A stretch of 11,771 nucleotides of DNA from Paracoccaceae bacterium. Lineage in GTDB: Bacteria > Pseudomonadota > Alphaproteobacteria > Rhodobacterales > Rhodobacteraceae. The position numbers were made by a program, and so were the translations under genes. A model generated the notes under the pieces. It ran no database searches, was not told the DNA's origin, and worked only from the letters and a program-made list of their open reading frames with translations. Positions within the stretch are counted from its first letter, which is position 1. The number at the start of each line of letters is the position of its first letter. Below are positions 1 to 7,559 of this stretch, piece after piece. Where the stretch lies: contig SKOX01000081.1 in the NCBI GenBank assembly GCA_007119835.1, forward strand, positions 1 to 11,771. Direction: 5' to 3'.

Positions 1-1
1 A

Positions 2-700
2 CACTTTCTCCATAACGCCCGGCCCATCGCGGTCTCGTTCAATCCGGCTTCTATGAGGCGCCGACATCTATCGTGCATGTGCTCGGCACCACGACGCGCC
101 TCACAGAACCCTCCAGATTCGTGTCCGTGCCGGCGCTGGACTCCGAGATGCGTGGCATCAGGCTGGCGGACTGGCGCGCCGCCCGCCGGCAGCAACGCGC
201 CGAGGCCCGCGAGAAGAACGCGGCACGGGCCGAGGAACGCATGGAGGCCCGGGAGGCCCTGCGGGAGACGGCAGACCTGATTGCGAAGTCTGCCGGCGTC
301 GGACCCCGGCACTACACCGTGGAGGAGCTCGCCGGCGGGGCCCGCGAACTCCGGGATTTCGGTAAGGGCCAGCACGAGAAGCCCTTCATCGGTCGGGACG
401 AATACCGCGACCCCGCTGATGTACGGATTCGCGATGGGCGAGGAGGACGACGCCGATCCCGGTGCGGATGATCTCCATGACCCGGGCATCGATGCCGACC
501 AGTCGGAAGGCGGTGCGGCGGCTGGCGGTCCTGACGTCGTCGGCTCCGAAGTCGCCGACGCGGCGACGCCGGCTGACGAGGCCGAGGTGCCCCGCACCCC
601 GCCCCGCACCCCGCCCAGCACCCCCGGCGGCCTCGACCGCCTTCGCAGCAAGGTGAAACCCCGCTCCGGCGGATCCGCATGGCAGGAGGACCACGGATGA
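2..700 (+). pseudogene. C-terminal remnant of a Mu/Tn7-like (TnsB/TniA) DDE transposase, frameshifted
   Basis: The window opens inside this gene, so only the region after the catalytic core is visible. Read with frame corrections it gives a short beta-rich stretch (ARPIAVSFNP, then FYEAPTSIVHVLG), like the Mu-transposase C-terminal barrel, then PALDSEMRGIRLADWRAAR and a long Arg/Ala/Glu helix, and ends in an acidic, Pro-rich tail. Two frame changes are needed. One is near 47-52, where frame 2 passes to frame 1 and a base seems missing (FNP-GFYE). The other is near 410-418, where frame 1 passes back to frame 2 after one extra base in the CCCC run (RDEYRDP to LMYGFAMGEEDD). The repaired reading ends at the TGA at 698-700, overlapping the next start as ATGA, as in an operon. 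The family call rests on the tail plus the adjacent ATPase, so MuA-, TnsB- and TniA-type are not separable. The catalytic DDE residues lie outside the window. Confidence 0.66.
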
Positions 701-1730
701 TCGACGACGCAACCCTGGCGGCGGCGGAGGCGATCCGGCAGAGGGCGGACATGACGACGCGCCTCTCGACCGAGTTCTTCCCCACCGCGCCGTTCCAGGC
801 CTTCCAGACGCGGGTGTTCACCGTGCTCGAGCAGCGCGAGGCGCGGCTCAAGGCCGGCGTCATGGAGCAGAAGGGCGCCGCCCTGATCGGCCCTGCCGGC
901 ACCGGCAAGTCACGCATGGCGGAAGAGGCCATCACGAATTTTCCGGCCGCCGCCAAGGCCACGGGCGGGCGCGAGTTCGGGGACAGGATCGTCAGTGTCA
1001 TCGTGCCGGGGCGGGCCTCGGTGAAGGACACCCTGCGGGAGATCCTCCGCCAGATGGGGTACCCCTGCGAGGCGAACCGCGACGAGGACTACCTCACCCA
1101 TCGGGTCACGGCGCAGTTCGAGGGGCAGCGCGTCGCGGCGCTGCATCTCGACGAGGTGCAGGACAGCGGCCGCTACGCGACCTCCGACAGCATGCGGATG
1201 TTCTCGAAGAAGTTCCGCAATCTTATGCAGCATCGCCGCTGGCCCGCCCGTCTGCCTGATCCTCACCGCCACGCTGGAGGGGCGCGAGTTCATCAACCAC
1301 GACCAGACCCTGACCCGCAGGCTGCGTCCCATCGAGATCCTGCCCATGACCTATGCGCAGGATGCGCAGCTCGGCGGCCACGCTGGTGCACCGCGCGGGC
1401 CTCGCCGACGGCGGGCTGTTCGATATGCCCGAGTTCCTCGAGGTCCTGATTCATGCGAGCGCATACCGCTTCGGCATCGCGATGGAGATGACGATAGAGG
1501 CGATCGACGAGGCGATGTCCGAGGGAGACCGCAAGATCGATCTCGATCACTTCGCCGGCGCCTACTACCTGCGCATGAACTGCGACGACGACCTCAACCC
1601 GTTCATGACCCAGCACCGGAAGGCCATAGACACCACCACCGCAATGGACCGGATCCTGGAGCAGCGGAAGGAGGAGCTGCGGAAGGAGACCGAGAAGAGG
1701 AAGAAGAGGAAGGCCATGGCCGCCCGCTGA
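697..1730 (+). pseudogene. TnsC/TniB-like AAA+ transposition ATPase, broken by two frameshifts
   Basis: This would be the ATP-dependent target-selection and transposase-activating partner of the upstream transposase. I chose the ATG at 697 because AGGAGG sits at 683-688 and the start overlaps the transposase stop (ATGA). Residues 65-72 are a Walker A motif (GPAGTGKS), and 146-156 (VAALHLDEVQD) a Walker B. The frame breaks near 1243-1250 in a C-rich run, continues in frame 2 as VCLILTATLEGREFINHD and then TRRLRPIEILPM (sensor/arginine-like segment), and breaks again near 1370-1372 (extra G in CTCGGCGG). It then runs in frame 3 (LVHRAGLADGGLFDMPEF) to a Lys/Arg-rich end at 1730. Removing one base at each break gives exactly 344 codons, which supports two single-base insertions in a former 343-residue protein. 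The uncorrected reading stops before sensor 2, so no functional ATPase is expected. No tniQ/tnsD gene follows. Confidence 0.8.
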
Positions 1731-1759
1731 CGCCACCCGCCTCCCCTGAAACCATCGGA

Positions 1760-1787
1760 GCCGCCCCTCGGGGCGGCCTTTTTTTTT
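1760..1787 (+). terminator. Intrinsic terminator of the transposition operon
   Basis: GCCGCCC (1760-1766) pairs with GGGCGGC (1771-1777) across a CTCG loop, and is followed by C and nine T residues (1779-1787). It lies 30 bp after the ATPase stop, on the same strand. It is the clearest Rho-independent terminator in the window and shows that the operon ended here, without a downstream tniQ-like gene. Confidence 0.92.
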
Positions 1788-1811
1788 CGCGTCGTGGCAG
1801 GGCCAGCGCCG

Positions 1812-1881
1812 CGGATCAGGTCAGTCTGGGGGTGTCGGAGGTCAGCCCTCAGGTGTCGGAGATCAGTCCCAGATTTGTCGG
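1812..1881 (+). repeat. Phased direct repeats, likely transposon-end (transposase-binding) array
   Basis: The element TGTCGGAGRTCAG recurs in a fixed register. AGGTCAG lies at 1818-1824 and 1839-1845, and AGATCAG at 1860-1866, each exactly 21 bp apart. TGTCGG lies at 1833, 1854 and 1876 (spacings 21 and 22). The first copy keeps only the AGGTCAG half and the last only TGTCGG. Two helical turns per repeat, placed just beyond the transposition genes, is what TnsB/TniA-type transposases use at their ends; in known Tn7-like and Tn5053-like elements the end repeats also begin with TGT. The copies read outward on the plus strand, opposite to the ACA expected at a right end, so the exact terminus is unresolved. 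No target-site duplication could be assigned. Confidence 0.6.
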
Positions 1882-1890
1882 TGCGCGCTG

Positions 1891-1927
1891 CTAAGGTATT
1901 GATTTTATTTGGCTATAATTCTGCCCA
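1891..1927. other. AT-rich junction between transposon remnant and core genes
   Basis: About 30 bases rich in A and T (GGTATTGATTTTATTTGGC and so on) interrupt otherwise very GC-rich DNA, directly after the last TGTCGG repeat. A TATAAT string at 1914-1919 has no properly spaced -35 element (the nearest TTGATT is only 9 bp upstream), so I do not call a promoter. It may be an old element boundary or attachment site. From here to 2013 I see no gene. Confidence 0.35.
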
Positions 1928-2013
1928 ACTCCCGGTTTGAGTGTCGGCCGGCAGCGAACGGCGGCGGATGCGCGCGGGCCGGGCACCGGGCCATCTCCCG
2001 GATCGGCCGAGGC

Positions 2014-2280
2014 TCAGGCGCGGCGCGCGAGCCTCTCGAACACGGCGGCATTCGGGCAGAAGAAAGGCGGCGCCCCCGAAACCTGTCCCGCGCGGGCGTC
2101 GAGCCAGCGCGAGCAGGCGGTCTCGCGCCGGCACCCCGCGCAGCCGACGAGCGCTGCCCGAAAGTCGCCTTCGTCAATGCGCCTGCGGAGCACGGCGTCG
2201 ACGAGATCGCCGCCGGTGGCCTCCGACATGCGGGCCATCCGGTCGAATCGGCGGTCGAAGCAGACGAGCAGTGATTCCAT
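2014..2280 (-). CDS. DUF6455 family small four-cysteine protein
   Basis: An 88-residue protein of unknown function, matching the DUF6455 pattern: MESLL start, an alpha-helical first half (FDRRFDRMARMSEATGG), then a cysteine cluster and a closing PPFFCPNAAVFERL. Cysteines at 47, 50, 56 and 75 form C-x2-C-x5-C-x18-C; another is at 7. Such spacing could hold a metal or Fe-S cluster, but that is inference. I chose the ATG at 2280 because GGGGGAAG lies about 7 bp upstream and the family begins here. A longer in-frame start at 2370 would place coding sequence over an FNR-type box. The gene stands alone, facing away from lon and toward the transposon remnant. It is soluble: no signal peptide or membrane span is visible. 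Confidence 0.82.
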   Translation of the reverse strand: MESLLVCFDRRFDRMARMSEATGGDLVDAVLRRRIDEGDFRAALVGCAGCRRETACSRWLDARAGQVSGAPPFFCPNAAVFERLARRA

Positions 2281-2356
2281 GGCGTGGCTTCCCCCGGGAA
2301 CAGGCGGCCGCATCGCGCCGCACCCACCCAGCCTCGCGCATCCCCATGCCCCCGCC

Positions 2357-2370
2357 TTGATCCAGGTCAA
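2357..2370 (-). promoter_or_regulatory. FNR/FnrL-type box upstream of the DUF6455 gene
   Basis: TTGACCTGGATCAA on the minus strand (TTGATCCAGGTCAA on plus) matches the FNR-family consensus TTGAT-N4-ATCAA at 9 of 10 defined positions. Its centre lies about 83 bp before the DUF6455 start, the only gene it could serve nearby. No clear -10 sequence sits at the class II position, so promoter geometry is open. Confidence 0.7.
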
Positions 2371-2483
2371 GCCACCGGAATTCCCTTACCGGCGCCCCCC
2401 CTGAGAGATCGCGGGCTCGTCGGGACACGCACGGTTGCGCCTCCTAGGGCCGGTAGCGATCCAGGGATCGGACCGAACGCAGA

Positions 2484-2511
2484 AAGGCCGGCCCACCATC
2501 GGGCCGGCCTT
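2484..2511 (-). terminator. Intrinsic terminator downstream of lon
   Basis: AAGGCCGGCCC (2484-2494) pairs perfectly with GGGCCGGCCTT (2501-2511) across a 6-base loop. On the minus strand the stem ends in TTTCT. It lies 23 bp past the lon stop. The symmetric A/T ends could also stop transcription entering from the plus side. Confidence 0.82.
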
Positions 2512-2533
2512 CTCCGTCTCCAGCGTCCGTCGC

Positions 2534-4933
2534 TCAGTGCGGCGAAAGCGGTGACTGATGCTCGCGGGCGACGGCGGAGCGGCGGGCGGCCTCCGCGGCC
2601 TCGTCCCAGCTGATCGGCTCGGGCATCCGGGTCAGCGCGGCCTCGAGCACGTCCTGCACGTTGCTCACCGGGATGAGCTCCAGGCCCTTCTTGACCTTGT
2701 CGGGGATGTCGCGGAGGTCCTTCACGTTCTCCTCCGGGATCAGCACCTTGGTGATCCCGCCCCTGAGCGCGGCCAGAAGCTTCTCCTTCAGCCCGCCGAT
2801 CGGCAGCACGTTGCCCCTGAGCGTCACCTCGCCGGTCATCGCAACGTCGCGCCGGACCGGGATGCCGGTCAGAACCGACACGATCGACGTGACCATCGCG
2901 ATGCCGGCGGACGGCCCGTCCTTGGGCGTCGCCCCCTCAGGCACGTGGACGTGGATGTCGAGCGTCTCGAATACCGGCGGCTCGAGCCCGAGATCCGGCG
3001 CCTTCGACCGGACGTAGGAACTCGCCGCGTCGATCGACTCCTTCATCACGTCGCCGAGGGTGCCCGTGGTCTTCATCCGCCCCTTGCCGGGCAGCTTCAG
3101 CGCCTCGATCGACAGGAGGTCGCCACCGACCTCGGTCCAGGCGAGGCCCGTCGCCACGCCCACCTGGTCGGTGAGCTCGGCGAGGCCGTACTTGAACCGC
3201 CGCACCCCGAGGAAGTCCTCGAGATTGTCCGGCGTCACCACGACCTTGTCGGTCTTGCCCTTGACGATCTCGGTCACCGCCTTGCGGCAGAGCTTGGCGA
3301 TCTCGCGCTCGAGGTTCCGGACGCCGGCCTCCCGCGTGTAGTAGCGGATGATGTCGCGCAGCGCCTCCTCGGTCAGCTCGAACTCGCCCTTCTTGAGCCC
3401 GTGACCCTTCTCCTGCTTGGCGATGAGGTGGCCCTTGGCGATCTCGGTCTTCTCGTCCTCAGTGTAGCCCGAGATCGTGATGACCTCCATGCGGTCGAGG
3501 AGCGGGCGCGGCATGTTGTAGGTGTTCGCCGTCGTGATGAACATCACGTTCGAGAGGTCGTACTCGACCTCCAGATAGTGGTCCATGAAGGTCGAGTTCT
3601 GCTCGGGGTCGAGCACCTCGAGCATCGCGCTTGACGGATCGCCGCGGAAGTCCTGGCCCATCTTGTCGATCTCGTCGAGCAGGATGAGCGGGTTGGCGGT
3701 CTTGGCCTTCTTCATCGACTGGATGATCTTGCCGGGCATCGAGCCGATATAGGTCCGACGGTGGCCGCGGATCTCCGCCTCGTCCCGGACGCCGCCGAGC
3801 GAGATGCGGATGAACTCGCGGTTGGTCGCCCGCGCGATCGACTTGCCCAAGCTCGTCTTGCCGACGCCCGGAGGGCCGACGAAGCACAGGATCGGGCCCT
3901 TGAGCTTGGACGACCGCTGCTGCACGGCGAGGAACTCGACGATGCGCTCCTTGACCCGCTCGAGACCGAAATGGTCGTCGTCGAGGATCTTCTGCGCGGC
4001 GTTGAGGTCCTTCTTCAGCCGGCTCTTCTTGCCCCACGGGATCGACAGCATCCAGTCGAGGTAGTTGCGCACCACCGTCGACTCCGCCGACATCGGGCTC
4101 ATCGACCGGAGCTTCTTCAGCTCGGCCATCGCCTTGTCGCGGGCCTCCTTGGAGAGCTTGGTGTTCTCGATGCGCGCCTCGAGCTCGGCGGCCTCGTCCT
4201 GGCCGTTCTCGCCCTCGCCGAGCTCGCGCTGGATCGCCTTCATCTGCTCGTTGAGGTAGTATTCGCGCTGGGTCCGCTCCATCTGGGACTTCACGCGGCT
4301 GCGGATCTTCTTCTCGACCTGCAGGACGCTCATCTCGCCCTGCATCAGGCCGTAGATCGCCTCGAGCCGCTCGCCGACGTCCGGGGTCTCCAGGAGCTTC
4401 TGCTTCTCCTCGAGCTTGGCGCCGAGATGGCCCGCCACCGTGTCGGCGAGCTTGGCCGCCGGCATGGTGTCGGAGACCGATGCGACGGCCTCCTCGGGGA
4501 TGTTCCGGTTGAGCTTGGCGTAGCGCTCGAACTCGCCCACCACCGCGCGGGTGAGCGCCGTGATCGCCGCCGGGTCGCGCTCGGTCTCCTCGACCTCCTC
4601 GGCTTCGGCCTCGAAGAAGGAGGGGTTGTCGAGGAATTCCCTGATCCGCACCCGCGCCTTGCCCTCGACGAGCACCTTCACGGTGCCGTCCGGCAGCTTC
4701 AGGAGCTGGAGGACGTTCGCGAGCACGCCGGCGCGGTAGATCCCGTCGGCGTGCGGCTCGTCCTCGGCGGCGTCCATCTGGCTCGCGAGCAGGATCTGCT
4801 TGTCGTCCCGCATCACCGCCTCGAGGGCGCGCACCGACTTCTCGCGGCCGACGAAGAGAGGCACGATCATGTGGGGGAAGACCACGATGTCGCGCAGCGG
4901 CAGGACGGGATAGCTCGCGCTCGTCAGTGTCAT
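2534..4933 (-). CDS. lon: ATP-dependent protease Lon
   Basis: Cytosolic AAA+ serine protease that degrades misfolded and regulatory proteins as a hexamer. The 799 residues match the family length. The N-terminal substrate-binding domain opens with [24 protein letters not shown] coiled middle region contains the [16 protein letters not shown] helix. The AAA+ module has Walker A GPPGVGKT at 353-360 and Walker [12 protein letters not shown]. The protease domain has the PKDGPSAG motif with catalytic Ser at about 675, and GGLKEK with catalytic Lys at about 718, the 43-residue spacing of E. coli Lon. I chose the ATG at 4933 over the upstream in-frame ATG at 4984: AAGGA precedes it and the protein then begins at the conserved domain. 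The gene is intact, follows tgt after 260 bp, and has its own heat-shock-type promoter and a terminator. The usual clpX/hupB neighbours are absent from this window. Confidence 0.98.
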   Translation of the reverse strand: MTLTSASYPVLPLRDIVVFPHMIVPLFVGREKSVRALEAVMRDDKQILLASQMDAAEDEPHADGIYRAGVLANVLQLLKLPDGTVKVLVEGKARVRIREFLDNPSFFEAEAEEVEETERDPAAITALTRAVVGEFERYAKLNRNIPEEAVASVSDTMPAAKLADTVAGHLGAKLEEKQKLLETPDVGERLEAIYGLMQGEMSVLQVEKKIRSRVKSQMERTQREYYLNEQMKAIQRELGEGENGQDEAAELEARIENTKLSKEARDKAMAELKKLRSMSPMSAESTVVRNYLDWMLSIPWGKKSRLKKDLNAAQKILDDDHFGLERVKERIVEFLAVQQRSSKLKGPILCFVGPPGVGKTSLGKSIARATNREFIRISLGGVRDEAEIRGHRRTYIGSMPGKIIQSMKKAKTANPLILLDEIDKMGQDFRGDPSSAMLEVLDPEQNSTFMDHYLEVEYDLSNVMFITTANTYNMPRPLLDRMEVITISGYTEDEKTEIAKGHLIAKQEKGHGLKKGEFELTEEALRDIIRYYTREAGVRNLEREIAKLCRKAVTEIVKGKTDKVVVTPDNLEDFLGVRRFKYGLAELTDQVGVATGLAWTEVGGDLLSIEALKLPGKGRMKTTGTLGDVMKESIDAASSYVRSKAPDLGLEPPVFETLDIHVHVPEGATPKDGPSAGIAMVTSIVSVLTGIPVRRDVAMTGEVTLRGNVLPIGGLKEKLLAALRGGITKVLIPEENVKDLRDIPDKVKKGLELIPVSNVQDVLEAALTRMPEPISWDEAAEAARRSAVAREHQSPLSPH

Positions 4934-5007
4934 GGAAAAGTCCTTGTCTCGCAGGGCGCGCCGCCCCGAAGTGGCAGCCGGCACACCCCCTGTCGGATGT
5001 CTCGTCT

Positions 5008-5036
5008 AGATGGCTCGGGGCCGATAGCCTTTCAAG
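5008..5036 (-). promoter_or_regulatory. RpoH (sigma-32) type heat-shock promoter of lon
   Basis: On the minus strand CTTGAAA (5036-5030) is followed after 14 bases by AGCCATCT (5015-5008). The classical sigma-32 pattern is CTTGAAA, 13-15 bases, CCCCATNT: the -35 is perfect and the -10 matches in six of eight positions. It lies 75 bp before the lon ATG, and lon is a heat-shock gene in many proteobacteria. The rest of the 260-bp tgt-lon gap shows no gene. Confidence 0.72.
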
Positions 5037-5193
5037 TCCGGCACTCTGCGGCCCAGTTGCGCGCGCCGCAAGGGATCTGGGGGCCACTATCTCGTCTTTA
5101 AGTTGTGCACCGATCGGAAACCGGCGCCGGGCGAATTCCGGGTGTTGGCGGCTCGGCGTACAAGCGCCCGATCCCGCCCCGCGCTCCCCCGGA

Positions 5194-6324
5194 TCAGAGC
5201 GGCTCGATGTCGCCCTGCGCCCGCTCGGCATGGAAAGCCGCGGCGAACTCCGCCAGCCGGCCCCCGGCGATCGCGGCCCGGATGCCGGCCATCAGCTCCT
5301 GGTAGTAGTGGAGATTGTGCCAGGTCAGCAGCATCGCCCCGATGATCTCGCCCGCGCGCACGACGTGGTGGAGGTAGGCCCGGCTGTAGCGCGAGCAGGC
5401 CGGGCAGGTGCAGTCGGGATCGAGCGGCCGCGGGTCGTCCGCATGCCGGGCGTTCTTGAGGTTCACCGCGCCGCGCCGCGTCAGCGCCTGGCCCGTCCGG
5501 CCCGACCGGGTCGGCAGCACGCAGTCGAACATGTCGACGCCGCGCTCCACCGCGCCAAGAATGTCGTCGGGCTTGCCCACGCCCATCAGGTAGCGCGGCC
5601 GGTCCTCGGGCAGCTGGCCGGGCGCATAGTCCAGTACCTCGAACATCGTCGCCTGGCCCTCGCCGACCGCAAGGCCGCCGATGGCGTAGCCCTCGAAGCC
5701 GATCTCCGAAAGCGCAGCCGCGCTCTCCGCCCGCAGGTCCTCGTAGACCGAGCCCTGCTGGATGCCGAAGAGGGCGTATCCAGGCCGCGCGCCGAAGGCC
5801 GCGCGCGAGCGCCCCGCCCACCGCATCGAGAGCCGCATCGACGCGGCCGCCCGCTCCCGGCTCGCCGGGAAGGGCGTGCACTCGTCGAAGGCCATGACGA
5901 TGTCCGAGCCGAGCAGCCGCTGGATCTCCATCGACCGCTCCGGCGTGAGCTGGTGGCGCGAGCCGTCGATATGCGACCGGAAGGTGACCCCCTCCTCGCT
6001 CAGCTTCCGCAACTCCGTCAGGCTCATCACCTGGAAGCCGCCCGAATCCGTCAGGATCGGCCGCTCCCAGTCCATGAACCGGTGCAGCCCGCCGAGCCGC
6101 GCGATCCGCTCCGCGCCCGGACGGAGCATCAGGTGGTAGGTGTTGCCGAGCAGGATGTCCGCGCCCGTCGCACGCACGCTCGACGGCAGCATCGCCTTCA
6201 CGGTCGCGGCCGTGCCCACCGGCATGAAGGCCGGCGTCCGGATCGCGCCCCGTGGCGTCTCCACGGTGCCCGCCCGCGCACGGCCGTCGCGGGCGGCGAT
6301 CTCGAAGCGGAACGGCTGGACCAT
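5194..6324 (-). CDS. tgt: tRNA-guanine transglycosylase (queuine insertion enzyme)
   Basis: Exchanges guanine-34 for the queuosine precursor preQ1 in tRNAs with GUN anticodons. The 376 residues are full length. Visible motifs are [16 protein letters not shown] near the start, the LTDSGGFQ loop with general acid Asp93, GIQQG, the GGLAVGE base-recognition loop, and [15 protein letters not shown] with nucleophile Asp267 (the Asp of FDC). The zinc site is Cys305, Cys307, Cys310 and His336, with the same Cys-to-His spacing as the Zymomonas enzyme. I chose the ATG at 6324, with GGGAG 8 bp upstream; an in-frame ATG at 6345, seven codons earlier, is the alternative and has GAGAGGG upstream. The gene is divergent from the DUF59 gene and lies upstream of lon. 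queA, often its partner, is not in the window. Confidence 0.97.
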   Translation of the reverse strand: MVQPFRFEIAARDGRARAGTVETPRGAIRTPAFMPVGTAATVKAMLPSSVRATGADILLGNTYHLMLRPGAERIARLGGLHRFMDWERPILTDSGGFQVMSLTELRKLSEEGVTFRSHIDGSRHQLTPERSMEIQRLLGSDIVMAFDECTPFPASRERAAASMRLSMRWAGRSRAAFGARPGYALFGIQQGSVYEDLRAESAAALSEIGFEGYAIGGLAVGEGQATMFEVLDYAPGQLPEDRPRYLMGVGKPDDILGAVERGVDMFDCVLPTRSGRTGQALTRRGAVNLKNARHADDPRPLDPDCTCPACSRYSRAYLHHVVRAGEIIGAMLLTWHNLHYYQELMAGIRAAIAGGRLAEFAAAFHAERAQGDIEPL

Positions 6325-6399
6325 CGGCGGGGCTCCCGGTTGCATCGCCGGCCCTCTCGTATATCTTTCTGCTCCGTTGCCAAGGCAGGAGGGTCGGAG
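6325..6399. promoter_or_regulatory. Divergent promoter region between tgt and the DUF59 gene
   Basis: This 75-bp gap must carry both promoters unless transcription enters from outside. A TATA-containing core (CGTATATCTTT, 6358-6368) is its only AT-rich part. On plus, TTGCAT (6340-6345) and TATCTT (6362-6367) are 16 bp apart; on minus, TTGGCA lies 14 bp from TATACG. Neither pair is strong. Confidence 0.35.
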
Positions 6400-6765
6400 A
6401 TGACTGCAGAGCCGCACACGCCGATGGAAGGCGAGCCTCTGATCAAACCCTCGACGGTCGACCATCCCCTCTACGACCCTGTCGTCGAGGCCTGCCGCAC
6501 CGTCCACGACCCCGAGATCCCGGTGAACATCTACGACCTCGGCCTCGTCTACACGATCGAGATCTCCGAGGAGAACGATGTCCAGATCGCGATGACCCTG
6601 ACGGCCCCCGGCTGTCCGGTCGCGGGCGAGATGCCCGGCTGGGTCGCCGAGGCGGTCCTCGCCGTGCCCGGCGTCCGGCACGTCGACGTCGGCCTCGTCT
6701 GGGAGCCCCAGTGGGGCATGGACATGATGTCGGACGAGGCCAGGCTCGAGCTCGGCTTCATGTAG
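6400..6765 (+). CDS. sufT: SUF-system DUF59/MIP18-type Fe-S assembly protein (SufT-like)
   Basis: A 121-residue cytosolic accessory protein for Fe-S cluster biogenesis. Seen: [15 protein letters not shown] at 37-51, [16 protein letters not shown] at 65-80 with the single conserved Cys72, and [19 protein letters not shown] near the end, the signature of the SUF-associated DUF59 group. GGAGGG precedes the ATG. In many alphaproteobacteria this gene belongs to the sufBCDS operon; here it is alone at the head of a plus-strand run and the HesB/IscA gene lies 1.6 kb further on. A PaaD-type phenylacetyl-CoA oxygenase subunit also carries DUF59, but no paa genes are present and the ending fits the SUF group better. 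The exact biochemical role (carrier or target adaptor) is unsettled for the family. Confidence 0.92.
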   Translation: MTAEPHTPMEGEPLIKPSTVDHPLYDPVVEACRTVHDPEIPVNIYDLGLVYTIEISEENDVQIAMTLTAPGCPVAGEMPGWVAEAVLAVPGVRHVDVGLVWEPQWGMDMMSDEARLELGFM

Positions 6766-6824
6766 AGGCTTGCCCGGCGGGGGCGCCGGCGGCATGGTCG
6801 CCACCCGCGTCCCGGCGAGAGGCC

Positions 6825-7457
6825 ATGCCCGACACGCTCGCAGTCCTGACCGGCGATATCGTGCGCTCGTCGGCCCTCGACCCGGCGGGGCTCGAGGCCG
6901 CAATGGCCGCGGTCGCCACCGCCGCGGAGGAGGCCGGCAGCTGGGGTCGCGGACCGTCCCGTTTCGCCCGGTTTCGCGGCGACGGCTGGCAATGGCTCGC
7001 CCCCGATCCGCGACACGCGCTTCGCGCCGCCCTGCTTTTCCGCGCGGCCCTGCGCGCGGAAGGCCGCTCCCTCGACACCCGGATCTCCATCGGCATCGGG
7101 CCCGGGACGCTGCCTGCGGGCGCCGACATCTCCGCAGCCTCCGGCCCCGCCTTCGAGCTTTCCGGCCGCGGGCTCGACGACATGGGCCGCGCCCGGCGCC
7201 TCACCATGGCGTGGGCCGCACCGCCGTCCAGCGCCAGCGAGCGCCGCGCCATCGTCGCCCTCGTCGACGAGATCGCCCGCCGGTGGACCCCGGCCCAGGC
7301 GCGCGTCCTCCGCGCCGCGCTGCAGCCCGATGCCCCGTCTCAGCTGGAAATGGCGTCCACCTTCGGCGTCGCCCAGCAGACCGTGGCACGGCACCTCCGC
7401 ACCGCCGGGGCGGGCCCGCTCCTGCAGGCGATAGACGCGTTCGAGACCGCACCATGA
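6825..7457 (+). CDS. SatD-like regulator: cyclase-like N-domain plus C-terminal HTH
   Basis: A 210-residue protein with no certain function. The N-terminal part opens with [12 protein letters not shown] (5-16), then [12 protein letters not shown] (48-59) and [10 protein letters not shown] (85-94). These three strands resemble the class III nucleotide cyclase/GGDEF core, where the two Asp positions bind metal (here Asp11 and Asp53), and are the pattern of proteins annotated as SatD family. The C-terminal part (about 150-200) has [11 protein letters not shown], then the helix-turn-helix [20 protein letters not shown] (173-192), like sigma-region-4 or phage-type HTH. I infer a cytosolic DNA-binding regulator that may sense a nucleotide; enzymatic activity is not shown. 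The ATG at 6825 has GCGAGAGG just upstream. It starts 59 bp after the DUF59 gene and precedes the DUF3307 gene. SatD is the best family guess. Confidence 0.7.
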   Translation: MPDTLAVLTGDIVRSSALDPAGLEAAMAAVATAAEEAGSWGRGPSRFARFRGDGWQWLAPDPRHALRAALLFRAALRAEGRSLDTRISIGIGPGTLPAGADISAASGPAFELSGRGLDDMGRARRLTMAWAAPPSSASERRAIVALVDEIARRWTPAQARVLRAALQPDAPSQLEMASTFGVAQQTVARHLRTAGAGPLLQAIDAFETAP

Positions 7458-7559
7458 AGGCACCCTATCACAGCTTCCAGACGCTGTTTCGAGCCTCACA
7501 GCCCCTGGGCGCTGTCAACCGGCGCGATCTGCACGGGCCTCCCCCTGCGGCGTCGTCCG

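Noticed and set aside
1243..1372. Programmed ribosomal frameshifting in the ATPase gene
   Set aside because: Two shifts in the same direction 125 bp apart, without a slippery heptamer plus structure, fit insertions from decay better.
1346..1894. 182-codon frame beginning MTYAQDAQL
   Set aside because: Only its first residues belong to the ATPase (middle frame). After 1371 it is an Arg-rich shadow that runs through the terminator and repeats.
1899..1919. Promoter from TTGATT and TATAAT
   Set aside because: Spacing is only 9 bp, and no plus-strand gene follows.
2281..2370. N-terminal extension of the DUF6455 protein to an ATG at 2370
   Set aside because: It would put codons over the FNR box, has no ribosome binding site, and adds a low-complexity segment not fitting the family start.
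3459..5231. Long open frame (590 codons) overlapping lon, and a 446-codon plus-strand frame at 3761-5101
   Set aside because: Both are shadows caused by high GC. Their Arg/Pro/Gly- or Leu/Val-rich composition and lack of motifs contrast with the intact Lon frame.
6325..6903. Extended tgt frame starting at 6903
   Set aside because: It runs antisense through the whole DUF59 gene, and the Tgt homology begins at the ATG at 6324 or 6345.
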